This document shows, in pieces, positions 27,141-38,816 of a stretch of DNA of 64,000 nt. Every line of letters begins with the position of its first letter. The stretch's first letter is position 1. The position numbers were made by a program, and so were the translations under genes. Where the stretch lies: the NCBI RefSeq assembly GCF_014697075.1, contig NZ_JACJRE010000040.1, forward strand, positions 1 to 64,000. The letters are read 5' to 3'. The notes below the pieces were generated by a model. The model was not told the DNA's origin. It worked only from the letters and a program-made list of their open reading frames with translations, and made no database searches. This DNA is from Tolypothrix sp. FACHB-123. GTDB lineage: Bacteria > Cyanobacteriota > Cyanobacteriia > Cyanobacteriales > Nostocaceae.

Positions 27141-29678
27141 ATGAATCGGCGTGGATTAAATCGCAAAACCAGGCTCGGATTTATCAAATTTTTATTGCTA
27201 GCATTCATCGCTTTAATTGCTGTGTGGCAACTCTCCCCAAGATTAACTCAAGCCGCCGAAAAACAAAGTAATTACGCAATACATATTCGCCAAAATTTTA
27301 ATCAATCTGCTTTTTATCCTCTAACCCAAATTCCCTCAGCACAAGTTTATAAACCCATAGCAGATTGGGTAGGCAGATTAATTTTACCAACCAAAAAAGA
27401 ATTACAAGATGGCCAGGATTGGGTATGGATGGAAGTGCAATATGCACCACCTAACGCCAAAAATTTGCTAGGTAAAATTGTGCGTTTACAGTGGAAGAAT
27501 AATCCAGATGTTCTGAATTATGTTCAAGCTGTCACGCAAGAGATAAATTTCACTCCTGAAGTAATTCAAAGTCAACAAAAAGGAAACATCCATCCTTCCA
27601 GGTTGAATGGAGTAGGTCAGGTAGGCGTTTTACGTTCTCTCGCTGGTGCTAATCCTGATGATGAGGCAATTGTTGCTTTAGATTCTACTACCAATATCGC
27701 GATAAACGATAAAACAAATATTTTGCAAATTGAGCATGAACCTATTTTAGTAACTGGGAGATTTTATGGCTTAGTCAAAATACTTAATCCTGCGAAAAAT
27801 ATTGATATTGATATCAATATTTTAGCTTCCCCAAACAAGCAGGCAAATGATTATTTTTTAGTCCAACACTATAACCCTAGTTCAAATAAATTTGATGGTC
27901 TACAAGAAACTATTCGTATTCCTCAACAAACAATCGATCAAAGAAATTTTGCTCCTTCCAGCGTGCAACAAATTGAAAATTCACCTGCGGGTAAAGATGG
28001 GTGGTATATTTATGGTGCTCAAGATGCTAAGGGTATATTTACAGTAGGCGCACTTGCACCTCGTTCTTTGTTGCAAATTCAACCCCGTCAAATCATTAAT
28101 AGCAAGCAATTAGCAATCAATTATATTAAAGCTATAAATTGGCGCAATACTGAAGAAAATAAAGGTCAATTTCATACTGTATTGTTAGATTCAACCAATA
28201 AGCCCAATCAATCCATATTACAATGGCAAGCAGGCGATCGCGCGATCGCACTCCATTTGTTCGGGGGAATTGGCGGACGTAAAGCTGAATCTTTGGGAAT
28301 ACCTTATACTGTCACTGGACATTTTGCTTTTGGCATCACAGAAGTGATTCGCGACGAATTTACTCAAGAATTACGCTTCGAGACTAAATATTTTCAAATT
28401 TATACCCATAATCCCGATGGCATTATTGCCGCCAAGCATACATGGGCCGATTATATGGGTAATTTATATCGTGGCTGGTTAGCAACTCGTCCAGTATCAG
28501 ATATTCTCATCAAATTCCCACCTGTAACCCAAGATTACAATTTTGATGGCATTCAAATTTCCCCTTTAAAAGAATTCCAGCAACAATTACAAGTCACAAT
28601 GGCGCGTTATCGAGTTGGCGATGGTACTGGTGGGGCAGTGGTATCACCTGCTACTTCATGTATTCAAGACTCCAGCCAAGCACTTTTTGCTGCTATCCTC
28701 GCAATTAAAAACCAAGTAGCGACAAATAATCAAATTCAAACTTGGTTAAAAGCAAACTCCAACCACCCCCAAGCATTACGCTTTCAACAACTAATTAAAT
28801 TAGGCGAATCTCTAGATAGACAATTAGCACCTTTGGGGATAGTTCGTGCTGATTGGCAAAATCAAGCTGGTATACTAGCGGCTACAGAAAGAGACAAGAC
28901 AAGGAAAGTATTTCAAGATAATAGTGTTTGGGCTGGTTTAACAACATGGCGAACAATTATGCCCAGACAAGCACATGAAGACTTGGCCACAATATTTTTA
29001 AAACATGGGGCGATAATGCAAGTATTGCGAACCAATCAAGTGGGTGGTTGGCAAGCTGATATTACACCTATTGCACCGACAATATTTTTAGGAAAAATTC
29101 TGATTCCCTTTTCCGATATCGCACCACTGTCAATTCTGTTAAATCGCTTTTTAGCCTCATTAACAATTCCTACACATCAAGATTGGTTAGTCATTGTTTT
29201 AATGTTACTAATTTATAGTATTATTGCCATACCTTACGGCTGGAAATCTAAGTTTTTAAATATAGAAATTTGGTCGGCAAGCTGGATTAATAAAATCTTA
29301 TTAATATTGCGTTGTTTATTTGCACCCGCGCTAGTAGAAGAACTCATTTTTCGTGTTTTATTGATTCCCCATCCTAGTGAACATACCAATTGGTTTGGAT
29401 GGAATTTGTGGGCAATGGTAAGTTTATTATTATTTATTGTTTACCATCCATTCAATGCTAAAACTTTTTTTAAAGCTGGATATCCCACCTTTTTTAAACG
29501 TGATTTTTTGACTTTAGCTTCCTTGTTAGGAATTATCTGTAATCTTGCCTATATGCTCACAGGATCTTTATGGGTTATAGTTTGTATTCACTGGGTTGTA
29601 GTTGTCGTTTGGCTAATCATTTTTGGTGGGATATCTAAGTTAGGTAATCATCAAAAATTGCAAAAATCTCGCGTTTAA
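27141..29678 (+). CDS. Large CPBP-type intramembrane protease fusion
   Basis: 845 residues from ATG 27141; an upstream GTG at 27135 is in frame but less likely. An N-terminal membrane segment or signal (about 14-33) precedes about 600 residues of soluble sequence I do not recognise. The C-terminal third has several membrane helices and the CPBP (Abi/CAAX) motifs: EELIFRVLL (EExxxR) near 737, VYHPFNAKTF (FxxxH-type) near 776 and IHWVVVVVW (final His) near 822. CPBP proteins are glutamic intramembrane proteases or related. The long N-terminal part is unusual; most members are 200-300 residues. Function unknown. Confidence 0.75.
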   Translation: MNRRGLNRKTRLGFIKFLLLAFIALIAVWQLSPRLTQAAEKQSNYAIHIRQNFNQSAFYPLTQIPSAQVYKPIADWVGRLILPTKKELQDGQDWVWMEVQYAPPNAKNLLGKIVRLQWKNNPDVLNYVQAVTQEINFTPEVIQSQQKGNIHPSRLNGVGQVGVLRSLAGANPDDEAIVALDSTTNIAINDKTNILQIEHEPILVTGRFYGLVKILNPAKNIDIDINILASPNKQANDYFLVQHYNPSSNKFDGLQETIRIPQQTIDQRNFAPSSVQQIENSPAGKDGWYIYGAQDAKGIFTVGALAPRSLLQIQPRQIINSKQLAINYIKAINWRNTEENKGQFHTVLLDSTNKPNQSILQWQAGDRAIALHLFGGIGGRKAESLGIPYTVTGHFAFGITEVIRDEFTQELRFETKYFQIYTHNPDGIIAAKHTWADYMGNLYRGWLATRPVSDILIKFPPVTQDYNFDGIQISPLKEFQQQLQVTMARYRVGDGTGGAVVSPATSCIQDSSQALFAAILAIKNQVATNNQIQTWLKANSNHPQALRFQQLIKLGESLDRQLAPLGIVRADWQNQAGILAATERDKTRKVFQDNSVWAGLTTWRTIMPRQAHEDLATIFLKHGAIMQVLRTNQVGGWQADITPIAPTIFLGKILIPFSDIAPLSILLNRFLASLTIPTHQDWLVIVLMLLIYSIIAIPYGWKSKFLNIEIWSASWINKILLILRCLFAPALVEELIFRVLLIPHPSEHTNWFGWNLWAMVSLLLFIVYHPFNAKTFFKAGYPTFFKRDFLTLASLLGIICNLAYMLTGSLWVIVCIHWVVVVVWLIIFGGISKLGNHQKLQKSRV

Positions 29679-29891
29679 ATATTTTGGTTTTAGTCCAATA
29701 AAGTTCAGTTAAGCATTGATTGTTTCTATTTCTTCTTCTCTCTACGTTCTACCCGTTCGGAAAGTGGCTGCGCGTCTCATACGTCTTAGCAGTTCATTAA
29801 AAAATTGACTTTAACGCCCGCCTATTTGGGACATAGGGCATTGGTAGCTTTTTCCATGCCCCATACTCCATGACCTATGCCCACTAAGAGC

Positions 29892-30935
29892 TTAATCTCT
29901 CATTGCCAAAACTTTTGGGAGTTCAGGTTTTAGCAATTCGTTGAGTAAGGATACAGGACGTTCGCCGTGAGGCCAAGCAAAAGCATGGCGAAACGCAGCA
30001 TCTTGACAAGCTTGCAACTGTTTAAAGTTAATAATGTCGTATGTTAAAAGATTTTCATACTCAAATGGCAGACGTACATTGTGTAACCCGGCGTTATCAG
30101 TACAGATAGCAATATCTACCCCAACTTCAAAACAGCGGTCAAAAACTAACTTCAGTTGCCGTATATCTTTTAAAGTCCCAGTTTTTAGGTATGTTGTCGG
30201 ACAAACCTCTAAACATTGTCCCCTTTTCGCCACATCTGGTAGTAATTCAGGATGCAGTAAGGGTATTTGAATTCCGTGACCAATCCGCTTGAGATAAGGT
30301 AAGAGTTCGGTGTAACAACCGGCTGTGGTTTCGTAAAGATGTCCTGTAGTGTTAATACCTAGAGAGCAAGCATACTCATACAGGCTAATCCATTCTTCCA
30401 TGCGCTCAGCATAGTAGCTATCACCTCCAGCGATATCTACTGCACAAACATACTGTTTGCTTTGCGCCGCTAAGTCAACAATTGCTTTATTAACTTCATA
30501 AGGTAGACGCGAGTGCATACAGAGAATTTGGCTAGTTACAATAGGATACTCTTCTAACTGACTAGCACGCCCAACAACTTCAACAATTTCTGCCATCTTA
30601 TCAATTCTGGCGGATTGAGTTAGATGTTCTGGTGTTCGCAGATAGGGGGTGTAGCGCAGTTCTAAATAAGCCAAATTTTCAAATATATAAGCACCCCGCA
30701 ATAAGCGATAGATAAAGTAAGGTAAGGTTTCTACAGTCTGTACACTTTCTACTAGGGTATGCAACTCTAAATATTCATCTAGGGTATTGCGCGGCCTGGT
30801 ATAAAAGTCTTCAAATTCTGGATAGTTCGCAAATCGGGAAATTAACTCTGATGCATGTCTCTCGAAATATCGCCATAACACACGAGGTACAACCGAACCG
30901 CCCAGATGCCGATGCAATTCAGCGTATAAAGCCAT
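29892..30935 (-). CDS. Adenosine deaminase-like amidohydrolase
   Basis: 347 residues in the adenosine/adenine deaminase superfamily. Metal site HRH in ELHRHLGGS near residue 8; IAGGD near 170; GHLYE (H-x-x-E, the HAGE equivalent) near 200; RIGHGIQIP near 219; and CTDNAGLHN near 281, in place of the family's TDDP. The second Asp of TDD, which contacts substrate, is Asn here, so the base specificity may differ from adenosine. Single gene, not clustered with purine salvage genes. Annotated 'adenosine deaminase' would be safe only at superfamily level. Confidence 0.8.
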   Translation of the reverse strand: MALYAELHRHLGGSVVPRVLWRYFERHASELISRFANYPEFEDFYTRPRNTLDEYLELHTLVESVQTVETLPYFIYRLLRGAYIFENLAYLELRYTPYLRTPEHLTQSARIDKMAEIVEVVGRASQLEEYPIVTSQILCMHSRLPYEVNKAIVDLAAQSKQYVCAVDIAGGDSYYAERMEEWISLYEYACSLGINTTGHLYETTAGCYTELLPYLKRIGHGIQIPLLHPELLPDVAKRGQCLEVCPTTYLKTGTLKDIRQLKLVFDRCFEVGVDIAICTDNAGLHNVRLPFEYENLLTYDIINFKQLQACQDAAFRHAFAWPHGERPVSLLNELLKPELPKVLAMRD

Positions 30936-31041
30936 AATGGTGTTTTCCGGAGAAATTTTAATAATCTTAACAATAGGATAGCGAAAAAAATCTTTGTCTG
31001 TAGGAATATTCGTAAAGGTATTGTTAATTTATGACATTGGA

Positions 31042-31068
31042 TATGGGGCATGGGGCATTGGGCATGGG
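31042..31068. repeat. Heptamer tandem repeat (GGGCATG/T)
   Basis: ATATGGGGCATGGGGCATTG-type copies upstream of the deaminase-like gene. Confidence 0.8.
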
Positions 31069-31130
31069 AAAGAGTTATTAGTCTTCCTTGTCCTCCTTGT
31101 CTTTCTTATCCAGCCTGGTGATGAGTATTT

Positions 31131-33665
31131 TTATTGAGGAATGTTAATTGCACTAATTGCTTGTAATAATTCGTTGACAGTGCAGGGTTTGGATAGAAAT
31201 GTTCTGACGCCTATGTTAGCGATTTCTCTTTTATTGTGATTTGATAACAGTCCGCTCATGACAATGATTTTGATGTGGGGATTAATTTCTTTGAGATGGC
31301 GCATAGCGATCGCACCATCCATTGCTGGCATCATCATATCTAGCAGTACTATACTTATTTGCTGTTGGTACTGAGCGTAAATTGCTACTGCTTCTTCTCC
31401 ATTACTAGCAGTTAAAACTCGATAATTATATGTTTCTAAGGATGATTTGGTAATTTGCCGAATTCCTGCTTCATCATCTACTAGCAAGATTAATTCACCA
31501 TTACCTGTAGTTATGTCCAATTCTTTTGTCTGGACTTGGGGAGTGCGTTCGTCTTTGAGGTTGCCGTAGGCATCGCCTACCGCAGGTAAGTAAACTTTAA
31601 ATGTGGTACCTTTGCCGATTTCACTATCAACCTGCACAAAACCATTGTGGTTTTTAATAATACCTAATGTGGTAGAAAGTCCTAAGCCTGTACCTTTACC
31701 TAGGTCTTTAGTAGTAAAAAATGGTTCAAAAATTCGCTCTTGAATTTCTGGCGACATACCTACGCCTGTATCAATAACAGAAATAGCCACATAGCAACCT
31801 GCTTGAGCATGAATATTTTCTGCGATCGCTACATTCTCTAATAAAATTTTCAATGTACCGCCCAATGGCATGGCATCACGGGCATTAACTACCAAGTTCA
31901 TTAATATCTGATGTAGTTGGGTGATATTTCCTGATACATACCAGATATTTTCTGCTACTTCTACATCACAAATAATAGATTTAGGAAAAGTTTGGTTGAC
32001 AATTTGCTCAATTTCGTGAATTAAATGCCTAACTTGGACAATTGTGCGTTTACTTTCAATACCGCGTGCAAAAGATAAAACTTGTTTGAGCAAATTAGCG
32101 CCGCGTTTAACATTATTTTCGAGAGTTTGCAGTACTTTCTGACTCTGTTGATCGGGCAATTTCATCTGCAATAACTCAACTGACATTAACACTGGTGCAA
32201 GGACATTGTTCAAGTCGTGAGCAATTCCCCCAGCCAGAGTTCCAATACTTTCAAGGCGTTGCGATCGCAAAAGTTGGGCTTCTAGTTGTCTTTTTTGAGT
32301 GATTTCTGTACTGACACTGAGGATAGATTTTGGCTGATTTTTGTCATCGCGCATCAGTGTCCAGCGGCTTTCAACGATAATTTCCTCACCATTTTTTGTG
32401 ATCTGCTGTAATTCGCCACGCCATTCTCCTTTATGGATGACTTGAAAAAAGGCATCTTGTAGCTGTGGTGAAGTATTTTTATATAAAAGCTCGACAATAT
32501 TTTTACCTAAAGCTTCATCGCTTTTCCAGCCATAAAGCCTTTCTGCACCTTGATTCCAAAATAATATTTGATTGTCGATATTTCTTACTAAAATTGCATC
32601 AGTTGCTACATCTAAAAGTGCTGCTTGCTCGCTGATTTTTTGTTGTGCTTGCTGGCGCTGGGTAATATCTCGCGTCACCGCCAAATGTAGAAATTTACCA
32701 TCAGTTTCATTACGCAGTGGTACAGCATGAGTTTCCAGCCAGCGACGAGTACCTTTAAATCCCACAACCTCATACTCTAAAGTACCTTTTTCACCTTGAC
32801 AAACACGCTGATGTAGTTCTGCAAAAGCTTCTCTATATTCAGGTGCGATCGCGCCATCAATTGGTTTACCAATCAGGCTTTCCGCCGTTTCTACCTCCAA
32901 CATCCCTAGTCCGCAAGCATTAATTTCTAGCAGCGTTCCATCTCTACCTATTAACTTGATACATTCCGGTTCTGCATCTATAATTGCTCGCAGGCGATTT
33001 TCACTTTGGCGTAAATCTAGTTCTGTGTGCTGAAGTTTGTTGACATAACGCCACAATAAATCATATAACAAAGCAACTATTAATAAATCGATAAAAGCAG
33101 CTAAGAAAAATATGGTAATTGATTTGTTAACGTTTCCTTGTGATTTTTGATTTTGCTGTTGTAATATGTTTTTTTCTGCTGATATATTTTTCTCAATTAA
33201 TTGTTTAATATCCTCAGTGAGTGAATGCTGTTCATGAAATAAAAATAAAGGACGCACAGCGTCTAAGCCTCGGTTTTGAATAACAGAAATTTCTGCTTGC
33301 AGAATGTTGAGTTTTTCGGTAATTTTTTCTGCTAGCAAAGAAATTAGCTGCTGATTTCCCCCCGTCTGATTTAAATGCTTTAGAACTTCGAGATTGCTAT
33401 TTGTCTGTTCTTTTGCTTGCAAGTAAGCTGCTAAATCATCAGTACTTGCTGTCAGTAAGTATTTACGCTGAGCAATTTCCGCATTCTGCAATATGGAATT
33501 AAGGGTAGCAAATTGCATCATAACTTGCTGGGATGATATCGCCGATTGCTGATTGTGTATCAGCTTCATCGTGGTGCTATAGGAAACTACAGCATTAGTA
33601 AATAAAACTGCCAAGACTAAAATAAATAATGCTCTCAGCTTTTGAATGACAGACCATTTCATCAT
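31131..33665 (-). CDS. Hybrid sensor histidine kinase (CHASE3-like, PAS-PAS-HK-REC)
   Basis: 844 residues. Membrane helix about 9-29, extracytoplasmic four-helix (CHASE3-like) domain about 30-180, second helix about 183-203, two PAS/PAC domains (about 218-335 and 345-460). HisKA has AHDLNNVLAP near 487, the phospho-His with the HDLNN variant. HATPase has VNARDAM, DTGVGM and GKGTGLGLS (about 585-690). A C-terminal receiver domain (VDDE near 728, DMMMPAMDG with the phospho-Asp near 775, SKP near 825) completes it. Orphan: no partner regulator adjacent. Two Met codons start the gene (ATGATG); either may be used. Confidence 0.93.
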   Translation of the reverse strand: MMKWSVIQKLRALFILVLAVLFTNAVVSYSTTMKLIHNQQSAISSQQVMMQFATLNSILQNAEIAQRKYLLTASTDDLAAYLQAKEQTNSNLEVLKHLNQTGGNQQLISLLAEKITEKLNILQAEISVIQNRGLDAVRPLFLFHEQHSLTEDIKQLIEKNISAEKNILQQQNQKSQGNVNKSITIFFLAAFIDLLIVALLYDLLWRYVNKLQHTELDLRQSENRLRAIIDAEPECIKLIGRDGTLLEINACGLGMLEVETAESLIGKPIDGAIAPEYREAFAELHQRVCQGEKGTLEYEVVGFKGTRRWLETHAVPLRNETDGKFLHLAVTRDITQRQQAQQKISEQAALLDVATDAILVRNIDNQILFWNQGAERLYGWKSDEALGKNIVELLYKNTSPQLQDAFFQVIHKGEWRGELQQITKNGEEIIVESRWTLMRDDKNQPKSILSVSTEITQKRQLEAQLLRSQRLESIGTLAGGIAHDLNNVLAPVLMSVELLQMKLPDQQSQKVLQTLENNVKRGANLLKQVLSFARGIESKRTIVQVRHLIHEIEQIVNQTFPKSIICDVEVAENIWYVSGNITQLHQILMNLVVNARDAMPLGGTLKILLENVAIAENIHAQAGCYVAISVIDTGVGMSPEIQERIFEPFFTTKDLGKGTGLGLSTTLGIIKNHNGFVQVDSEIGKGTTFKVYLPAVGDAYGNLKDERTPQVQTKELDITTGNGELILLVDDEAGIRQITKSSLETYNYRVLTASNGEEAVAIYAQYQQQISIVLLDMMMPAMDGAIAMRHLKEINPHIKIIVMSGLLSNHNKREIANIGVRTFLSKPCTVNELLQAISAINIPQ

Positions 33666-35743
<2,078 letters not shown>

Positions 35744-35916
35744 CGCTAGTTATGAGGCGATTTCACAGAAAAGAATATATCAAGCGTTTGGCTTCAACTG
35801 CGCTCAGCCAACCTAGCACCCTACCCTACGGGAACGACCACGTCGAACGACTTCGCTCAGGGTGCGATCGCATTGGTAAAATTATTTTCTGGAAATCTCC
35901 TAAATCATCAGTCATC

Positions 35917-35950
35917 AACAACTGACAACTGACAACTAACAACTCACAAC
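35917..35950. repeat. Heptamer tandem repeat (ACAACTG)n
   Basis: ACAACTG, ACAACTG, ACAACTA, ACAACTC copies ending about 11 bp before the rplY start codon, so they form the 5' untranslated region. Confidence 0.85.
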
Positions 35951-35960
35951 CTGTATTTGT

Positions 35961-36257
35961 ATGGCTATCACAGTCGAATCGAAAAAGCGCCCAGAAGGTA
36001 CCAAGGCAAACGCTTTGCGCCGTTCTGGATTAATTCCTGCCAATTTGTACGGACACAAAGGTGCCGAATCCATTTCTCTCGTAGTTGATGCTAAAGCAGT
36101 TGAGCGTCTGCTCAAGCAAGCTGCTGTCAACAAAACAGAAGTTGAACTCAGCATTCCTGAACTTGAATGGACTGGTAAAACCGTAATCAGAGAAGTTCAA
36201 TCCCATCCAGCAAAAGGCACAACTTACCACATTAGCTTTTTTGCTGCTAAAGCTTAA
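35961..36257 (+). CDS. rplY: 50S ribosomal protein L25
   Basis: 98 residues matching the short L25 form: [40 protein letters not shown], and [19 protein letters not shown] at the end. It binds 5S rRNA. No C-terminal CTC domain (absent in the short form). Followed by a strong terminator. Confidence 0.93.
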   Translation: MAITVESKKRPEGTKANALRRSGLIPANLYGHKGAESISLVVDAKAVERLLKQAAVNKTEVELSIPELEWTGKTVIREVQSHPAKGTTYHISFFAAKA

Positions 36258-36315
36258 TTACAGAAGATTATTCGTCTTCGTTGTAACTTAAAGTTGGAAA
36301 TAATTAGCAATCGAG

Positions 36316-36339
36316 CCAGGGGTAACACCCTGGTTTTTT
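36316..36339 (+). terminator. Rho-independent terminator of rplY
   Basis: CCAGGG-GTAACA-CCCTGG stem followed by TTTTTT, 58 bp after the rplY stop. Confidence 0.88.
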
Positions 36340-36383
36340 GTTAAGCTATCAACGGTCACTAATTTACAAATACAAAGTTTATC

Positions 36384-36417
36384 TGTATTCATCAACGGTT
36401 ATTCCATCTAAATCAGA
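36384..36417 (+). repeat. 34-bp direct repeat, left copy
   Basis: TGTATTCATCAACGGTTATT... matches 36649-36682 at 33 of 34 positions; the right copy runs to 4 bp before the next gene's start. Confidence 0.88.
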
Positions 36418-36420
36418 TGC

Positions 36421-36499
36421 GTAGGTTGGGTTGAACGAAGTGAAACCCAACATATACAAGGCTTTGGGGTGTTGGGTTTCGTTCCTCAACCCAACCTAC
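36421..36499. repeat. Dispersed palindromic repeat
   Basis: GTAGGTTGGGTTGAACGAAG ... CGTTCCTCAACCCAACCTAC, with inner GAAACCCAAC/GTTGGGTTTC. A palindrome family widespread in cyanobacterial intergenic DNA. Confidence 0.85.
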
Positions 36500-36648
36500 A
36501 TTTGTAGCGATCATTCTTCAAATTGGTATTATTTCTATATTTGCCAATTCTGGGGGTATATTTATTTTTTGGTATTCCTCAATATCGAGAGTCAAAATTA
36601 TCCATGCTGATAAATGCCAATGATTTGAGATAATTATCAGCATTTATT

Positions 36649-36682
36649 TGTATTCATCAACGGTTATTCAATCTAAATCAGA
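36649..36682 (+). repeat. 34-bp direct repeat, right copy
   Basis: Second copy of the sequence at 36384-36417, one mismatch. The interval between copies contains the palindromic repeat, which suggests a duplication or insertion-linked event. Confidence 0.88.
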
Positions 36683-36686
36683 AATT

Positions 36687-38228
36687 ATGACAGAAGCGAC
36701 TATTCCCGCCTTGATTCAGCAAATGTTGCAGCCTGGGTTTTATCCTCATGCAGTCGTAGAACCAATTGAACTGATTCAAACTCACGGTTCTTATGTACTG
36801 CTGACAGGTGATTATGTTTATAAACTGAAAAAGCCTGTAAATTTTGGCTTTTTAGACTACTCCACCTTAGAAAAGCGGCAACATTTTTGTCATGAAGAAT
36901 TGCGGTTAAATCAGCGCGGCGCTGGAGAACTATATTTAGAAGTTTTACCCATAACTTTAGTTGGCGAGCAATACCATCTCGGCGGAACCGAGGAAGCTGT
37001 AGAATATGTGCTGAAAATGCGCCAATTTCCTCAAGAAGCTTTATTAAGTAGCTTATTTGCCCAAGGTAAGTTAAATGAAGCAGATTTTGAGGAATTAGGA
37101 AAAGTTGTCGCCCAATATCATGCCAAAACTGAAACAAATGATTATATCCGCAGTTTTGGGGAAGTACCAAAAGTTCGCGAGGCTTTTGACGAAAATTATG
37201 AGCAAACCGAAAAATATATCGGCGGGCCTCAGACTCAGCTACAGTTTGATGAAACTAAAGCCTACACTGAGCGTTTTTTTGCAGAACGCGGCGAATTATT
37301 TGCCAATAGAATCCAAAATAACTATATTCGCGAATGTCATGGAGATTTACATTTAAGAAATATTGCTTTATTGCATGACAAAATCATGCTATTCGATTGC
37401 ATTGAATTTAATGAACCGTTTCGCTTTGTCGATGTCATGTTTGATATCGCCTATGCGGTGATGGATTTAGAAGCACAACAGCGTCCAGACTTGAGTAATG
37501 CTTATTTAAATACTTATGTAGAGCAAACTGGCGATTGGGAAGGGTTACAAATTTTACCTATATATTTAATCCGTCAGTCATACGTCAGAGCAAAAGTAAC
37601 TTCCTTTTTATTAGACGATCCTGGTGTACCCCCAGCCGTTAAGGAAGAAGCTGCAAAAACCGCAGCTAAATATTACACCCTGGCTTGGAATTACACTAAA
37701 CCCAAACAAGGACAACTAATTTTAATGTCTGGTTTATCTGGTTCTGGTAAAAGTACGACAGCAAGATATTTAGCTCGTCAACTAGGTGCAATTCATATTC
37801 GCTCAGACGCAGCGCGCAAACATCTAGCCGGAATTCCCTTATTAGAACGGGGTGGAGATGAAATCTATACACCAGAGATGACCCAAAAAACTTATGCTCG
37901 ACTGTTGGAATTAGGAATTATACTGGCTAATCAAGGTTTTTATGTAATTCTGGATGCTAAGTATGACCGACAAGATTTACGCCAAGCAGCAATTAACCAA
38001 GCTAATAACCATCAAATACCCCTGCAAATCGTACAATGTACAGCGCCTCTAGAAGTTGTACAAGAGCGTTTGCATAACCGGACTGGGGATATTGCTGATG
38101 CTACCGTTGATTTATTGGCTTCTCAGCTTAAACAATTTGAACAATTTACGGATGCGGAAAAACCCTACGTTAAGATTTGGGATACAACTCAGCCACTAGA
38201 GGCACAATTAACACTAATCACTAGCTAA
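36687..38228 (+). CDS. Fusion of aminoglycoside-phosphotransferase-like and P-loop kinase domains
   Basis: 513 residues from ATG 36687; a TTG at 36648 is in frame but lies in a repeat. N-terminal phosphotransferase-like domain about 10-320, with YKLKKPVNFGFLDYST (near 42), CHGDLHLRNI (catalytic HGDxHxxN, near 219) and DCIEFNEPFRFVDVMFD (metal-binding Asp, near 240). The C-terminal ATP-binding domain about 345-513 has a Walker A motif GLSGSGKSTTAR near 350 and resembles gluconate/zeta-type small kinases. A widespread two-domain protein of unknown substrate. Starts 4 bp after the 34-bp repeat. Confidence 0.85.
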   Translation: MTEATIPALIQQMLQPGFYPHAVVEPIELIQTHGSYVLLTGDYVYKLKKPVNFGFLDYSTLEKRQHFCHEELRLNQRGAGELYLEVLPITLVGEQYHLGGTEEAVEYVLKMRQFPQEALLSSLFAQGKLNEADFEELGKVVAQYHAKTETNDYIRSFGEVPKVREAFDENYEQTEKYIGGPQTQLQFDETKAYTERFFAERGELFANRIQNNYIRECHGDLHLRNIALLHDKIMLFDCIEFNEPFRFVDVMFDIAYAVMDLEAQQRPDLSNAYLNTYVEQTGDWEGLQILPIYLIRQSYVRAKVTSFLLDDPGVPPAVKEEAAKTAAKYYTLAWNYTKPKQGQLILMSGLSGSGKSTTARYLARQLGAIHIRSDAARKHLAGIPLLERGGDEIYTPEMTQKTYARLLELGIILANQGFYVILDAKYDRQDLRQAAINQANNHQIPLQIVQCTAPLEVVQERLHNRTGDIADATVDLLASQLKQFEQFTDAEKPYVKIWDTTQPLEAQLTLITS

Positions 38229-38244
38229 TAGGCTTGTTGATGTT

Positions 38245-38748
38245 ATGGCACAGAAAAAAGAATTTTTGAATCTTTCGTCTAGTTTCCTATCACAGCTGAT
38301 ATTTGGGTTAATTTTAACCATTGTATTATCGATGACAGGGTCTTCATTAGCCCTAAGCATCTTTTTAGGAATCATCGGCGCTTTCACCTTAGGCTGGATC
38401 ACAGCCGCAGGTAAAAATAGCGCCCAAACCCAGTCTGTAGACTCTTCCGAAGGTATTGATGCAGCCTTGAAATATTGGTTATTGTTCCTAATCGGCTTTA
38501 GCTGGTTAGGTTATCCAGCACATATGAGTATCTTATTGGGCGCTTTAGGTGCTATAGGTGGGGGCTGGATGATTGCTTGGTGGAAAAGCACTGAAGAAAC
38601 TAGAACTCAATTACCAATGGAATCGACGGAAGAGGCTGTAGAAGAACAAGCAAGCAGTAGAAGTACTGTTAAGCGCAGACGAAAAAATACCAGGCGATTC
38701 CGTCGTACACCGGGAGGGGGTATTAATTTGAGATTTTGGGAAAGGTAA
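38245..38748 (+). CDS. Small membrane protein, function unknown
   Basis: 167 residues with four predicted membrane helices (about 17-33, 36-54, 72-91, 94-111), a Gly-rich last helix GALGAIGGGWMIAWW, and a hydrophilic tail ending in Arg/Lys-rich KRRRKNTRRFRRTPGGG. I do not recognise a named family. It starts 17 bp after the previous stop on the same strand, and heptamer repeats separate it from the next gene, so it may be co-transcribed with the phosphotransferase fusion. Confidence 0.7.
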   Translation: MAQKKEFLNLSSSFLSQLIFGLILTIVLSMTGSSLALSIFLGIIGAFTLGWITAAGKNSAQTQSVDSSEGIDAALKYWLLFLIGFSWLGYPAHMSILLGALGAIGGGWMIAWWKSTEETRTQLPMESTEEAVEEQASSRSTVKRRRKNTRRFRRTPGGGINLRFWER

Positions 38749-38753
38749 GATTT

Positions 38754-38812
38754 GTCATTGGTCATTTGTCATTGGTCATTTTTATTTACCCTAGCCCCTA
38801 GCCCCTAGCCTC
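38754..38812. repeat. Two heptamer tandem repeats upstream of the DUF218 gene
   Basis: GTCATTG/GTCATTT alternating four copies (38754-38781), then CCCTAGC x3 (38789-38812), ending 4 bp before the ATG. Confidence 0.88.
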
Positions 38813-38816
38813 TATT

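Larger units (their letters stand above)
36258..36686. other. Repeat-rich intergenic region
   Basis: Besides the rplY terminator it holds two 34-bp direct copies (36384-36417, 36649-36682), a dispersed palindrome (36421-36499) and hairpin ATGCTGATAA ... TTATCAGCAT (36604-36643) with a 20-nt loop. No gene seen. Confidence 0.75.
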
